Part shown: positions 28,221 through 38,190 of the stretch, one piece after another
Layout: the number at the start of each line of letters is the position of its first letter
Numbering within the stretch: position 1 is the stretch's first letter
DNA from: Shewanella eurypsychrophilus
GTDB taxonomy: Bacteria > Pseudomonadota > Gammaproteobacteria > Enterobacterales > Shewanellaceae
Assembly (NCBI RefSeq): GCF_007004545.3
Contig: NZ_CP045503.2
Span: forward strand, 3,442,501-3,506,500
Length of the DNA stretch: 64,000 nt
Direction: 5' to 3'
Position numbers and translations under genes: made by a program
The notes under the pieces: generated by a model
The model's input: only the letters and a program-made list of their open reading frames with translations
Told to the model about the DNA's origin: nothing
The model's database searches: none

Positions 28221-29386
28221 TAGCGGTCCTCCTTGATTGCAGCCGCTTTTAGTTCAACATCGCTGGAGGCTGTGCCCACAGTATTGACATTGTTGGCATT
28301 CACATTACGAGTATTATCACTCGAATTACTAGCATTAGCCCCCTGCCGACTCCTTGCCAGTTTTAGCATTATCATACGCTTGAGCAAAACCAAGGTGTAT
28401 GCAGATAAGAACAAGCAGACGGCAATAACGACAGGTAAATAGTGCATGCTAACCTTAGGTTGATAGGTCAAGCTGGCATATTGCGCCGGCTCTAACGCTT
28501 CAATTTCTCGGTAAACATTCTCTAACTCGACCTTAGATACCGCTTGAAAGGCACGGCCCCCTGTTATTTTTGCCATGCCTTCGATGGTGACCATATCCAG
28601 AGCCTGCTCGCCTACGGTCCTAGGATCGCCAATAGCAATAACATGAACTCTTATGCCGCGATGGGCTGCTATTTTTGCCGCTTCTAGTGGCGGTACTAAG
28701 CTGTCGGTATCATTACCATCGGTGAGCAAGATCACCACCTTGTCAGCGATTTCACCTTGGATCTCCCTTCGGCCAGTTTCTCGACGAATGTCCTGAGCCT
28801 CATCAATCACTTTGATTGCCAGCCCGAGCGCATCCCCTAAGTGAGTACTTTGGCCAGCCATAGCAACACGGGTTTCATTGAGCAATTCAATCCAGGCTTG
28901 ATGATCTTCAGTGAAAGGGGCTTGTAGGTAGGCGGCGTCGCCAAATAAGATCAGCCCTAACCTATCGCCACGGCGATTGGCGACAAAGTCTGTCATCACA
29001 TTTTTTACTGCATCGAGCCGAGTGATCGTCTCACTACTCTCTCCAGGCATAGAAAAGTCTTTAGCATCCATAGAGCCTGAAAGGTCGACCACCATCATAA
29101 GGTCGCGGCCAACCTTATCACGTACCTGTGGCTCACCAAGCCACACTGGCTTTGCCATAGCGATAACCAGTAAACACCAAACGAGAATAAGCGCTATTTT
29201 TTGCCAAGCCTGTGGTTCAAGTTTAACGCCCCCGGTGGTGGGAGCCTCATTAAGTAAGCGAACTAAAACGTCAAAAAATGGCACATGAACCGCTTGCTGC
29301 TTAACTTTATAGGCTGGTGCAAATTTATAGATAGCCATCGGCAGCGGCAGTAACAGCAATAACACAGGGTAGCTCAATTCGATCAT
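28220..29386 (-). CDS. BatA-type VWA domain membrane protein
   Basis: The 388-residue protein has the layout helix - helix - VWA domain - helix. The VWA (about 92-290) has an intact MIDAS, VVDLSGSMDAKD, with the later LTDGNDTDSL metal residue. A C-terminal helix lies near 310-330, and the Ser/Asn-rich tail (GANASNSSDNTRNVNANN) is low complexity. BatA is proposed to form a metal-dependent adhesion-type complex with BatB under MoxR ATPase control. It overlaps the DUF4381 gene by four bases and the batB/C gene by one. Confidence 0.88.
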   Translation of the reverse strand: MIELSYPVLLLLLPLPMAIYKFAPAYKVKQQAVHVPFFDVLVRLLNEAPTTGGVKLEPQAWQKIALILVWCLLVIAMAKPVWLGEPQVRDKVGRDLMMVVDLSGSMDAKDFSMPGESSETITRLDAVKNVMTDFVANRRGDRLGLILFGDAAYLQAPFTEDHQAWIELLNETRVAMAGQSTHLGDALGLAIKVIDEAQDIRRETGRREIQGEIADKVVILLTDGNDTDSLVPPLEAAKIAAHRGIRVHVIAIGDPRTVGEQALDMVTIEGMAKITGGRAFQAVSKVELENVYREIEALEPAQYASLTYQPKVSMHYLPVVIAVCLFLSAYTLVLLKRMIMLKLARSRQGANASNSSDNTRNVNANNVNTVGTASSDVELKAAAIKEDR

Positions 29387-30003
29387 GACTTAGCTCCTGA
29401 CGCATCGATTAACATATCGTTAGCGTGCTGACCCACTGGATCACTGCCATATATTGCTTGGGTGGGAAGCTGCTCTGAGTGTGACAATAACCACTGCCTT
29501 GCTTCTGCAACTAAACTTGAGTTTTGTTGTTGAGTCTTAGGTACCTCTTCAGGCTTCATCCAACAAGCCCGCTGCCAATCTAGGCCCCATTGAGAGTGAA
29601 ACTGGGTTTTACCATCACAGCACAAGTCTAGAAATGCTAACCATTCCCCCCCCGTCAAACTGCGGGCTTGGCTGCCCTGAACGCCATAGGCTGCACTCAC
29701 GCCGAGATGTAAAATAGTTAACACTTGACGGTCAAGGTGACCACTGGACTGTTCAATGCTATTTAACTGTTCTATGAGCTGTTTGCGGTAGCGGTTCTTG
29801 CGCCAATGTTGGCCTTTTTTAATCGCGAAAACAGTCAAGCCAATAGCGACTAACAACAGTAATAAAGCCCATCCCCAGGTTTGTGGCAGCAAGCTAACCT
29901 CTGTAGGTAAGCTAAGTTCCTCAAACTGAGCCATTTTCATCATGGGGTTGCCAAAACTGCTATCGACCTCGATGGCAGCTTGAAGCACTGGTAAGGCATT
30001 CAT
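29383..30003 (-). CDS. DUF4381 membrane protein
   Basis: The 206-residue protein has one membrane helix (about 43-61, LLLLVAIGLTVFAIKKG) and a cytosolic alpha-helical domain with LTGGEWLAFLDLCCDG and a W-rich RACWMKPE segment. DUF4381 proteins occur between DUF58 and batA in gammaproteobacterial moxR operons, as here. The gene overlaps the DUF58 gene by four bases (ATGA) and batA by four. No function is known. Confidence 0.85.
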   Translation of the reverse strand: MNALPVLQAAIEVDSSFGNPMMKMAQFEELSLPTEVSLLPQTWGWALLLLLVAIGLTVFAIKKGQHWRKNRYRKQLIEQLNSIEQSSGHLDRQVLTILHLGVSAAYGVQGSQARSLTGGEWLAFLDLCCDGKTQFHSQWGLDWQRACWMKPEEVPKTQQQNSSLVAEARQWLLSHSEQLPTQAIYGSDPVGQHANDMLIDASGAKS

Positions 30004-31001
30004 GACTTTGCCCTTAGATTAAACGCTGATTTAAACTGTGCAATTTCATCACCAGAGGTTGCTAGGTTGATCACTGGTGTCGTTTGAGTTCGAATCGTTT
30101 GAGCTAACTGCTCTTTCATCTCCTGATGCTCTTGGCTGAAAGCATGAATGAACGCCTTATGTGAATGACTCATTGATTGCTTTTTTATATGAAGCTGATA
30201 TTCACCGTCGCTGGCGACCAAGTTATCAATATCCTGTAGATCACGCTCTAAAGGATCACTGATATGCACTAAAATCAGCTCATTTTTACGCTGTAGATAA
30301 CGGATTAACTGTTCAGTTTTTTGATCGAACCCTAACCAGTCACTGATTAAAATCAGGGTGGAGTTATGTAGCTTTAGTCGCGTCATCTCTTCGAGAGCTG
30401 CCACCAAGGTATTGTCTTCGCTAGTGGCTTGGCCACTTTTTAATGCGTGGTTTGCATCACAAATTTTGTCGATGAAGTTGATCGCAGAACGGGCATCTCT
30501 TCGCGCCTTAAAAACCTCTCTGCTATGCTCAGAAAATACCATACCACCTATTCTGTCGCCGTCCTGAAGAACTCGCCAGATACATAAAGCAGCAACTTGG
30601 GCAGCAACCACCGATTTCATCACCTCTTGCGAGCCAAAAAACATAGATTGACGTTGATCGACACACACCAGCACTTGGCGCTCTTTCTCTTCACTAAACA
30701 CGCGAACATGGGGCTTGCCCGTTCTAAGAGTCACATTCCAATCGATACTTTTAACCTCATCACCCTCTTGGTAATGACGCAATTCCTCAAAGTTCAATCC
30801 CCTGCCACGGATCTTGGAATAATGCCGACCAGACAAGATGGTGGTGCGGCTGTTACTCGGTAAAAAGCTAAAGCCTTTGGTTGAGTTTTTTAGCGCTATC
30901 AAACTCGCTTTATTAACATAAACTCTTGCATCTAACTCACCCTGTTGAGGAGCTGACTTTGGTGTTGGAAGTGAGTTTGAAACAAACGTTTTCCAGTTCA
31001 T
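30000..31001 (-). CDS. DUF58 / VWA-like protein
   Basis: The 333-residue protein has the DUF58 signature region GRGLNFEELRHYQEGDEV, then SIDWNVTLRTGKPHVRVF, followed by a VWA-like fold with VCVDQRQSM in place of a strict MIDAS. DUF58 proteins are predicted clients of MoxR AAA+ ATPases. It starts four bases after the moxR stop and overlaps DUF4381, so it is the second gene of the operon. It is cytosolic, without a signal or helix. Confidence 0.88.
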   Translation of the reverse strand: MNWKTFVSNSLPTPKSAPQQGELDARVYVNKASLIALKNSTKGFSFLPSNSRTTILSGRHYSKIRGRGLNFEELRHYQEGDEVKSIDWNVTLRTGKPHVRVFSEEKERQVLVCVDQRQSMFFGSQEVMKSVVAAQVAALCIWRVLQDGDRIGGMVFSEHSREVFKARRDARSAINFIDKICDANHALKSGQATSEDNTLVAALEEMTRLKLHNSTLILISDWLGFDQKTEQLIRYLQRKNELILVHISDPLERDLQDIDNLVASDGEYQLHIKKQSMSHSHKAFIHAFSQEHQEMKEQLAQTIRTQTTPVINLATSGDEIAQFKSAFNLRAKS

Positions 31002-31005
31002 ATCC

Positions 31006-31998
31006 TTACCCTATAGGCACGTACTTTAAGATATCGTCAACGATCTGTTTCGGTGTGATTTGCTCCGCAATCGCCTCATAGCTGAGTACTAAACGATGAC
31101 CCATAACTTGATGGATCACACCTAGAATATCATCTGGGTCAACATAATCACGTCCTGCTAACCAAGCATGAGCTCTGGCACATCGATCGAGTGCAATACT
31201 CGCTCGTGGGCTTACGCCAACGGCTAACCATTGAGAAAATTGTGCATGTTCATAATCTGTAGTGTCTCGCGTAGCCATAACCAGATTGACAATATAGTTT
31301 TCAGCCACCTCAGAAACATGAACTTGGTTAAGCGCTTTTTGGCCATTGATAATATGTTCAGGGGTAACAGTAATGGCATGTTCTGTATCAGTGACTTGTT
31401 CACTGGTTTGGGCGCCAGGTTCTTCTCCCCTTACTAGGCGAATGATCGCTCGCTCGGCTTCTGCGTCAGGATAATGAATATCAACCTTGAGGGTGAATCT
31501 ATCCATTTGTGCTTCAGGCAGTGGATAGGTGCCCTCTTGTTCAATTGGATTTTGTGTCGCCATCACTAGAAATAATTCAGGTAAATGTCGGGTAACACCA
31601 CCGGATGTAACCGTATTTTCTCCCATCGCCTCTAGCAAAGCGGCCTGCACCTTAGCAGGGGCACGGTTAATCTCATCGGCTAATACTAAATTATTGAAAA
31701 TAGGCCCCTGCTGATACACAAGGCTTGGTTTACCGTCGACTTCTCGGTAAACGTCACTGCCAGTCACATCTGATGGAAGCAGATCTGGGGTAAATTGAAT
31801 ACGGCTAAAGCTGGCATTCATGGCACTGGCCAACGACTTAATAGAGCGGGTCTTAGCGGTACCAGGTAGCCCTTCTAATAAGATATGACCTCGGGTCAAC
31901 ATAGCAATAAGCAGAGATTTAACCACATGCTCTTGGCCAATAACAGACTGTGAAACGGAATGAAATAGTTGAGAAACGGCTTGCTGAGACTGATCCAA
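31006..31998 (-). CDS. MoxR-family AAA+ ATPase
   Basis: From TTG 31998 (AGGTG five bases upstream) the product is 330 residues, beginning MDQSQQAVSQLFHSVSQSV. A more upstream TTG at 32058 adds 20 residues that look unlike the family. Walker A is LLEGLPGTAKTRSIK, Walker B LVLADEINRA, sensor 1 VMATQNPIEQEGTYPLPEAQMDRF, and the lid carries SPRASIALDRCARA. MoxR ATPases act as chaperones that activate VWA-domain partners, which are encoded next in the same operon. The TTG start may limit its expression. Confidence 0.9.
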   Translation of the reverse strand: MDQSQQAVSQLFHSVSQSVIGQEHVVKSLLIAMLTRGHILLEGLPGTAKTRSIKSLASAMNASFSRIQFTPDLLPSDVTGSDVYREVDGKPSLVYQQGPIFNNLVLADEINRAPAKVQAALLEAMGENTVTSGGVTRHLPELFLVMATQNPIEQEGTYPLPEAQMDRFTLKVDIHYPDAEAERAIIRLVRGEEPGAQTSEQVTDTEHAITVTPEHIINGQKALNQVHVSEVAENYIVNLVMATRDTTDYEHAQFSQWLAVGVSPRASIALDRCARAHAWLAGRDYVDPDDILGVIHQVMGHRLVLSYEAIAEQITPKQIVDDILKYVPIG

Positions 31999-32142
31999 AA
32001 TATCACCTGCTGACTCTAAGTTGACTTTTATAGTAAGTATCTTCAAGTTAATTAACAACTCGCAAGATTACTAGTGTTTACATCGCATTTGCTAGAATGT
32101 AATGTTTCAAATCAATCAACATGAACAAGTGCAGAGAGTGAG

Positions 32143-32167
32143 ATAAGCCCCTGTGAAAGGGGCTTAT
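32143..32167 (-). terminator. Strong hairpin after the RND permease gene or before moxR
   Basis: ATAAGCCCC pairs perfectly with GGGGCTTAT around a 7-base loop. Neither side has a T-tract, so it is not a classical intrinsic terminator. It sits about 45 bases past the RND permease stop codon as one reads from right to left. Confidence 0.4.
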
Positions 32168-32212
32168 GGTTGGAACTTGCGTTAAAAATGGATTAGCGTA
32201 ATTAAGTGAATA

Positions 32213-35200
32213 TTACTGGCTGCGAACCCGGTGGATCATGGTATACATGACTGGGGTAACGATTAATGTCAGAATGGTTGCAAAGGTTAACCCTGCCATC
32301 ATGGCCACGGCCATCGCCTGGAAGAACCCATCAGTTATTAGCGGGATCATACCCAGTACTGTGGTCACTGCCGCCATGCTCACCGGGCGTACCCTAGAGA
32401 CTGACGCATCGATGACCGCTAAGTAGTCCTCCTTGCCCTCTGCTATCTGTAGCCTGATTTCCTCAACGAGCACAATGGCATTTTTTATCAACATGCCCGT
32501 TAAACTCATAGTGCCAAGAAGCGCTAAGAAGGTGAACGGCATATTAGCCGTATAAAGGCCAACGACAACACCGATAATAGCGAACGGCACCACGGTCCAT
32601 ATCACTGCGGCATCTTTAAATGAACTAAACAGTAATATGGTGATTAATATCATCACCAGATAGCCGCCACCGAGTTTCTCGCCGATAGCTGCAAGTGCAT
32701 CCATCGATGTTTCATGCTTACCGCCCCAGTGCATGCTATAGCCCTCTGGAAGCTCAATAGCTTCAACTTCAGCCTTAAATGACTGCAGCACAGCCGCTGT
32801 GGTGAGCGAGCCCATTTGATCTTCATCTGTCATAGTCATGAGTGTGCGCACTCTATCGCGACGCATAATGACGGGATCTTCAAACTCAATATCGAAACGA
32901 TGAACCACCTGAGATAAGCCCACATAGCGATTGAGTTGATGACTCCAGATCTGTAACTCCATGATGCCATTGATATCGGTTCGCTCGGATTCTGGAGGCT
33001 GGACTATGATTGGCATCATATCTGAGCCATCTCGGTATAAGCCCACGCTGCGACCGGAGAAGTTCGCCAGCAGCACATTATCTACCTGCGACTTACTGAT
33101 CCCCAGAGTTCTTGCCGCTTCGACATTAAATACCGGACGGACAACTTTAGTGCGCTCACGCCAGTCATCACGTACCGCGGTAGCCCCCTCATGTGAGGCC
33201 ATAATGGCTTTCGCTTGTACCGACAAAGCTCTTAACACATCGGGATCTGGACCTTGAAATCTTGCTTCAATTCGTCCATCAGGAGCAGGACCCATCTCAA
33301 AGCGTTTAAAGTTGTAGTTAGCGCCGGTGAAGTTTTGCTCCAGCAGTACTCTTACCTCTTTCATCACCACCACAAGCTTGTCCAGATCTTTGACTGTCAC
33401 CATCAAGTTGCCGTAGTTGTTGTACATCTTCTCTGGTTTATAGGCGAGCATAAAGCGAACATGACCACCACCGACACTTGAGGCGACTTGCGTGACCTCA
33501 GGATGTGTCAATACCAGTTGCTCCATCGCCTGAATTTCAGCTGAAGTGGCACGGATATCCGTACTGTATGGTAGCCACGTATCAACCATAAATTTAGGTA
33601 AGTTCATTGGTGGGAAGAACTCATTTTTAAGCATGCCAAAGCCTTTTACCGATCCTAAAAGTAAAATCAATAGCAGTAGCATGGTGACTTTTCGATGACG
33701 AATACAGGCTTTTAAAAAACGACGATATGAAGTGAAGACCACACCTTTATAGGGATCGTTATCTTCGCCCTCGGCGGCAACTTTTACATTCTTAAACAGC
33801 ATTGACGCTAAGAAAGGGGTGGTGGTTATTGCGGTTATCCAGCTTAATGTCAGCGAGATTAATACCACCCAAAAAAGCGTACCAATCAGCTCACCCGAGA
33901 TATCTTCTGATAATCCAATAGGCGCAAAAGCGGTAACGGCAATAACGGTCGCGCCGAGCAGTGGCCACTTAGTTTGTTCAACAATCTCAATCGCTGCGCG
34001 AAAACGGTTTTTCCCACGCTGCATGCCAATTAATATCCCCTCGACCACCACGATGGCATTATCCACCAGCATACCAAGCGCAATAATCAGCGCTCCTAAC
34101 GAGATGCGCTGCAAATTAATGCCCATCATCTCCATAAAGATAAAAGTGCCAGTCACTGAAAGAATAAGCACGATACCTATGATGATACCGCTCTTTAGTC
34201 CCATGGTAAGCAAGAGTACGGCGATAACGATAGCGACCGCCTCAACGAGACTCCAGACGAAGCCATCCACCGCTTTTTCAACTTGCAAAGGCTGGTTGTA
34301 GATGTTCTCCATCTCTATACCAACAGGCTGTTTATTAAGCATACTATCGATATGAGCCTGAACGCTTGCACCGACTTTGATGACATTTTCGCCAGGCATA
34401 AACGACACGCCAAACTCAAGCGCTGGCAAGCCATTCATCGACATCAGCTTGGTGGGAACTTCGACGTAACCTCGTTTGATTTCGGCAACATCACCCAATA
34501 GTATCCGGGAGTTAGAGCCTGCGGGGCTTATCACTAGGTCTCTTAGCTCAGTTATATCTTGAAATTCTCCCGTAGGGTATAACCTCACCGTTTCATCTTG
34601 AATCCTAATGCGTCCGGCATTAGATACCGAGTTCTGATTTTGCAATAAAGCGGCAATATGATCGATAGGGATATTGAGGGCTGATAACTTACTATTAGAT
34701 AGCTCAATAAATACCTGTTGCTGCTGTATCCCCCCAATGACCACCTTGCTTACTCCGTCAAGAGTAACCACATCACGCCTAAGTTGATCGGCAAAGGATT
34801 CAAGTTCAGCCATCTCATAGCCGTCACCCGTTATTCCCCAAATCATGCCGTACACATCACCGAAATCATCATTAACGATCGGTTTTGACGCACCGGGGGG
34901 TAATGTTCTAATGTCGCCAATTTTACGGCGCACTTCATCCCAGATTTGTGGCAGGTGAAGGCTGGTGTATTCAGATTCCATCATCACATCGACTTGAGAT
35001 AACCCTGCGGTGCTCACAGATTTAATCCACTTAACTGAAGGCAGTTGCTGCAAGGCATTTTCTATGACTAGCGTAACCTCCTCCTCGACTTGCTCTGGGG
35101 ACGCGCCAGGATAGGCGGTAACAATCAATGCCGAACGCGGGGTAAACTCAGGATCTTCTAATCGACCTAAGTCTTTAAAGGCAAGAATTCCCCCCACAAG

Positions 35201-35323
35201 AAGCACCATGATGATCAGCCAGCTAACAACAGAGTTCCTCATCGAGTAACCTGCAATGCCTCCACCTTTGCACTCTTGCTCTATATCTTCTGGCACATTC
35301 ACAGATTTAGTATCAGTTGTCAT
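32213..35323 (-). CDS. RND efflux pump inner-membrane permease (AcrB/MdtB-like)
   Basis: The 1,036-residue protein has the RND layout of 12 helices with two large periplasmic loops. The first helix is VVSWLIIMVLLVGGILAF. The TM4 motif LIIALGMLVDNAIVVVEG contains the proton-relay Asp, and TM10 has GTMSLTGMLIKNAIVLVEE. It is an H+ antiporter moving substrates from the periplasm through a tripartite pump. It overlaps the adaptor gene by one base (TAATG). No outer-membrane factor is encoded here, so it may borrow the one at 38.2 kb or TolC. Substrate unknown. Confidence 0.92.
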   Translation of the reverse strand: MTTDTKSVNVPEDIEQECKGGGIAGYSMRNSVVSWLIIMVLLVGGILAFKDLGRLEDPEFTPRSALIVTAYPGASPEQVEEEVTLVIENALQQLPSVKWIKSVSTAGLSQVDVMMESEYTSLHLPQIWDEVRRKIGDIRTLPPGASKPIVNDDFGDVYGMIWGITGDGYEMAELESFADQLRRDVVTLDGVSKVVIGGIQQQQVFIELSNSKLSALNIPIDHIAALLQNQNSVSNAGRIRIQDETVRLYPTGEFQDITELRDLVISPAGSNSRILLGDVAEIKRGYVEVPTKLMSMNGLPALEFGVSFMPGENVIKVGASVQAHIDSMLNKQPVGIEMENIYNQPLQVEKAVDGFVWSLVEAVAIVIAVLLLTMGLKSGIIIGIVLILSVTGTFIFMEMMGINLQRISLGALIIALGMLVDNAIVVVEGILIGMQRGKNRFRAAIEIVEQTKWPLLGATVIAVTAFAPIGLSEDISGELIGTLFWVVLISLTLSWITAITTTPFLASMLFKNVKVAAEGEDNDPYKGVVFTSYRRFLKACIRHRKVTMLLLLILLLGSVKGFGMLKNEFFPPMNLPKFMVDTWLPYSTDIRATSAEIQAMEQLVLTHPEVTQVASSVGGGHVRFMLAYKPEKMYNNYGNLMVTVKDLDKLVVVMKEVRVLLEQNFTGANYNFKRFEMGPAPDGRIEARFQGPDPDVLRALSVQAKAIMASHEGATAVRDDWRERTKVVRPVFNVEAARTLGISKSQVDNVLLANFSGRSVGLYRDGSDMMPIIVQPPESERTDINGIMELQIWSHQLNRYVGLSQVVHRFDIEFEDPVIMRRDRVRTLMTMTDEDQMGSLTTAAVLQSFKAEVEAIELPEGYSMHWGGKHETSMDALAAIGEKLGGGYLVMILITILLFSSFKDAAVIWTVVPFAIIGVVVGLYTANMPFTFLALLGTMSLTGMLIKNAIVLVEEIRLQIAEGKEDYLAVIDASVSRVRPVSMAAVTTVLGMIPLITDGFFQAMAVAMMAGLTFATILTLIVTPVMYTMIHRVRSQ

Positions 35324-36426
35324 TATATGCCTCGCTCACGGGTTAACTCTTTAACCTGTTGTTGGTCACTAATTTGATGCGTTCCCGCAGTGACAACCCT
35401 TTCGCCAATTTCCAGACCTGAATCAATGACGGCGCCCGCAGAAATTAATCGAACCACATTGACTTGACGTAAATGCGTTTTATCATTGCTATCGACAACC
35501 CAAACGTATTTATTACCAGCAGCAAGCTTGGATGTTTCAGGGCTAAAAACAGCATTCACTGGCGCAATGACCGATTTATTATCCGCACCTTGTTCACTGG
35601 CCAGAACCCGATTAACGTTAGCGCTCATTCCCGGTAATACCCGCATATCATCGGGCACAATAACTGAGAGCGTGACCCTAAAACTCAAGGCGCCTGCACT
35701 CGTTGACTTACGCATCTCTTTGAAAGTGGCTTTAAGCGGCTTATCCGGGTAGCTATCTAGAATGACTTGGGTAGTGAGTGACGTTAATTTTTCTGGATCA
35801 AATTGTTTAAGTAGCTTCTCGGGCAGATCAAATTGAATATCGCTTAATCTATCATTCTGAAACTCGATAATAGGCTGAGTAGCAGCAATATGATCGTGGT
35901 TCTCAGTATGCTTCTTGGCGACGATACCAGCATAGGGGGCATAGATTTTAGTGTATTTTAAGTTTTGGCTGCTTCTATCGAGTCTCGCCTTAGCCATTAA
36001 CATCTCAGCGCGTGAAGTATCAAATTCGGCTTGTGTCGCTAGCCCCTTAGGCACAAGCATCACATTGCGATCATGCTGAGCCATCGCCAGCTCATACTTA
36101 GCTTTGGCATTATCTAGTTGAATATCGAAATCAGTCGGATCGAGTTCAGCGATTAACTGACCTTTTTCAACACGCTCACCTTCATTGATGTAGTGATTGG
36201 TGATTTGGCCAGAAACTCTAAAAGCCAAATCGGTACTGGCATTGGCACTCACTTGAGCAGGAAAAGACCGTTGAACGCTTCCTTGTGCGCTAACAACAGT
36301 AGCCATTTTAACAGGCCGAATGACTTCTGAAACAGGTTGTTCTATCTGTTTCTCAGCACAGCCTAAGAGGGATGAAGATGTGATGACGAATGTCGTTAAC
36401 AACCAAGGTTTAAATAAAATTATCAT
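35323..36426 (-). CDS. RND efflux periplasmic adaptor (membrane fusion protein), lipoprotein
   Basis: From ATG 36426 (GGAG five bases upstream) the product is 367 residues and begins MIILFKPWLLTTFVITSSSLLGC, a lipoprotein signal with LLGC. HlyD-type segments follow: RVSGQITNHYINEGERVEKGQLIAELD (lipoyl half), a helical hairpin, then the second lipoyl half IYAPYAGIVAKKH and the beta-barrel and membrane-proximal domains. It links the permease encoded next to an outer-membrane channel. A longer frame from 36459 lacks a ribosome site. Confidence 0.9.
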   Translation of the reverse strand: MIILFKPWLLTTFVITSSSLLGCAEKQIEQPVSEVIRPVKMATVVSAQGSVQRSFPAQVSANASTDLAFRVSGQITNHYINEGERVEKGQLIAELDPTDFDIQLDNAKAKYELAMAQHDRNVMLVPKGLATQAEFDTSRAEMLMAKARLDRSSQNLKYTKIYAPYAGIVAKKHTENHDHIAATQPIIEFQNDRLSDIQFDLPEKLLKQFDPEKLTSLTTQVILDSYPDKPLKATFKEMRKSTSAGALSFRVTLSVIVPDDMRVLPGMSANVNRVLASEQGADNKSVIAPVNAVFSPETSKLAAGNKYVWVVDSNDKTHLRQVNVVRLISAGAVIDSGLEIGERVVTAGTHQISDQQQVKELTRERGI

Positions 36427-37131
36427 GCATGCTCCGCTAGATAGTGGTCCAGGGGTCATAACAGTAAATACTTAGGTTAATATAATTACCTAAACACTGA
36501 GCTCACTTTTTTTAATTTAATAATTATTATATTAAGGCATTACAAATAACGTAACAGCCTTTATAAGTTCACTGCAATTATTCACATGTTAAAACACTTG
36601 AATTAATATAAGCTCATTCTACCAACAAATAATTTTCCAGGTCGTATGTTATAGCGCACAAAGTCGATAACAGGAGGATTTACTAGGTCAAGCACAGTGG
36701 AGTTAACATGGTGGAATTAACACTGTAAGGAAGTGGCTAACTTTCATTGCAGCCACATAAAGCTTTATGTTTTATTACGCATAAACAAAATCAGCACTTA
36801 TTATTTATTACAAATAACAAATAACAAATATATCATATAGCAAGTTAATGATACTCGTAAAAACACGGGAATAGTTAATTACTCGACAATCAATTAATTA
36901 CCACACCATATAAATGCAATCTCAATAATATCGGCAAGTTTTATTTAATACTCTAATAAAACGTTATATCCACACAGAGATTTCACTTGATTACGTTATA
37001 TTGTTTAATTGATTTTATATCAATCTGCGAACATTAAACTTAAATGAAGCACTTGGCCAAGCATCAGTACTGGTCTAAGGTATAGTAGATGCGCTGAATA
37101 ATCGAACAACTTTCAGGACTAAACACTCACT
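36427..37131. other. Divergent intergenic region (RND operon 1 / yegS); no gene seen
   Basis: About 700 bases, very A+T-rich, should hold both promoters. Three tandem ACAAATA units occur at 36810-36830. An AGGAGG-like site at about 36671 is not followed by a usable start codon. I see no operator with clear symmetry. Confidence 0.5.
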
Positions 37132-38070
37132 ATGGCGATGTTAATTCTTAACGGCAAAAAAGCAGGTTTACCACTGATTAGACAAACCATTAACTTGCTT
37201 CGAGAGCAAGGACATAGCATTGAAGTTCGCTGTACGTGGGAAGGCGGAGATGTGGCTCGCTATGTTAAGGAAGCTGTTGCACTTAACATCACCCGTATCA
37301 TAGCCGGCGGTGGTGATGGAACCGTTAATGAAGTGGCCGATGCGTTAGCTCATTTAACTAAGCCAACAGCTTCAGATCATCCTAATAAGGTAGAGCTTGA
37401 GATGGAGCTCGCCATATTGCCTCTTGGCACAGCCAATGATTTTGCCACTGCGTGTCTTATTTCACTACAAATAGAGACAGCGCTAACGTTTGCAGTGTCA
37501 GGTAATGCACATCTCATTGATCTCGCTTTGGCAAATGAACGATATTTTATTAATGTCGCATCCGCCGGATTTGGTGCTCAAATTACTGTTGAGACGCCAG
37601 TAGAACTGAAAGATTTGCTAGGCGGCCAAGCCTATTTTGTCTCAGGACTGATTCAAGCCCTTAACTTTACACCTTATCAAGGAAAAATTGCCGCCACCTT
37701 AGCCGATGGACAGCGGGTCCAACTGCAAGGTGCGGGATTATTGGGCGCTATCTGTAATGGCCGATTAGCGGGCGGAGGACAAAACCTGGCGCCCAATGCC
37801 TTATTAAACGATGGCTTACTCGATGTGTTCTTAGTAAAACACTTTCCAAGCTCAGCACTCAAACAAGTCGTGGATGAGCTTAAAGATCCATTTGCGAACG
37901 GGGAGTATGTCAATCGAATGCAAGTCTCAGAGATCACCTTAACCTCTGACACGCCGCTGCCGGTCAATTTAGATGGCGAACCCACCTCTCACCTCACCCA
38001 TCATATCCGCGTGCTCCCAGGTGCCATCAAGTTAATCTGCCCTGATGATTCGCCGGTATTGATGCGCTAA
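37132..38070 (+). CDS. yegS: Lipid kinase YegS-like
   Basis: The 312-residue diacylglycerol-kinase-fold protein has the nucleotide-binding motif IIAGGGDGTVNEVADAL near 60-76, the LPLGTANDFA motif near 97-106, and GAICNGRLAGGGQNLAPNA and LLDVFLV in the second domain. YegS phosphorylates a lipid, phosphatidylglycerol in vitro for the E. coli protein, at the inner membrane. Length and motifs match YegS more closely than DgkB. It stands alone on the plus strand between two minus-strand efflux operons and ends at a bidirectional terminator. Confidence 0.88.
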   Translation: MAMLILNGKKAGLPLIRQTINLLREQGHSIEVRCTWEGGDVARYVKEAVALNITRIIAGGGDGTVNEVADALAHLTKPTASDHPNKVELEMELAILPLGTANDFATACLISLQIETALTFAVSGNAHLIDLALANERYFINVASAGFGAQITVETPVELKDLLGGQAYFVSGLIQALNFTPYQGKIAATLADGQRVQLQGAGLLGAICNGRLAGGGQNLAPNALLNDGLLDVFLVKHFPSSALKQVVDELKDPFANGEYVNRMQVSEITLTSDTPLPVNLDGEPTSHLTHHIRVLPGAIKLICPDDSPVLMR

Positions 38071-38127
38071 CAATCAATAAATTAGTCGCTAACATCCTGG
38101 GTTTTAACCCTTGGCATGCCCATAAAC

Positions 38128-38157
38128 AAAAAATGCAGTGCTAAGCACTGCATTTTT
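38128..38157 (+). terminator. Bidirectional terminator between yegS and the RND operon
   Basis: ATGCAGTGC-TAA-GCACTGCAT forms a 9-bp stem with six A before and five T after. It serves yegS on the plus strand and the outer-membrane-factor gene on the minus strand. Confidence 0.85.
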
Positions 38158-38190
38158 ATCTCTATAGTGATGTGACGTTAATCCCCATGA

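Noticed and set aside
32143..32167. A classical intrinsic terminator
   Set aside because: The hairpin is strong but has no T-tract on either strand, so it is kept only as a low-confidence hairpin.
33819..34301. A 160-codon frame opposite to the first RND permease
   Set aside because: It is fully antisense to a strongly conserved gene, with composition expected of a complementary strand and no ribosome site.
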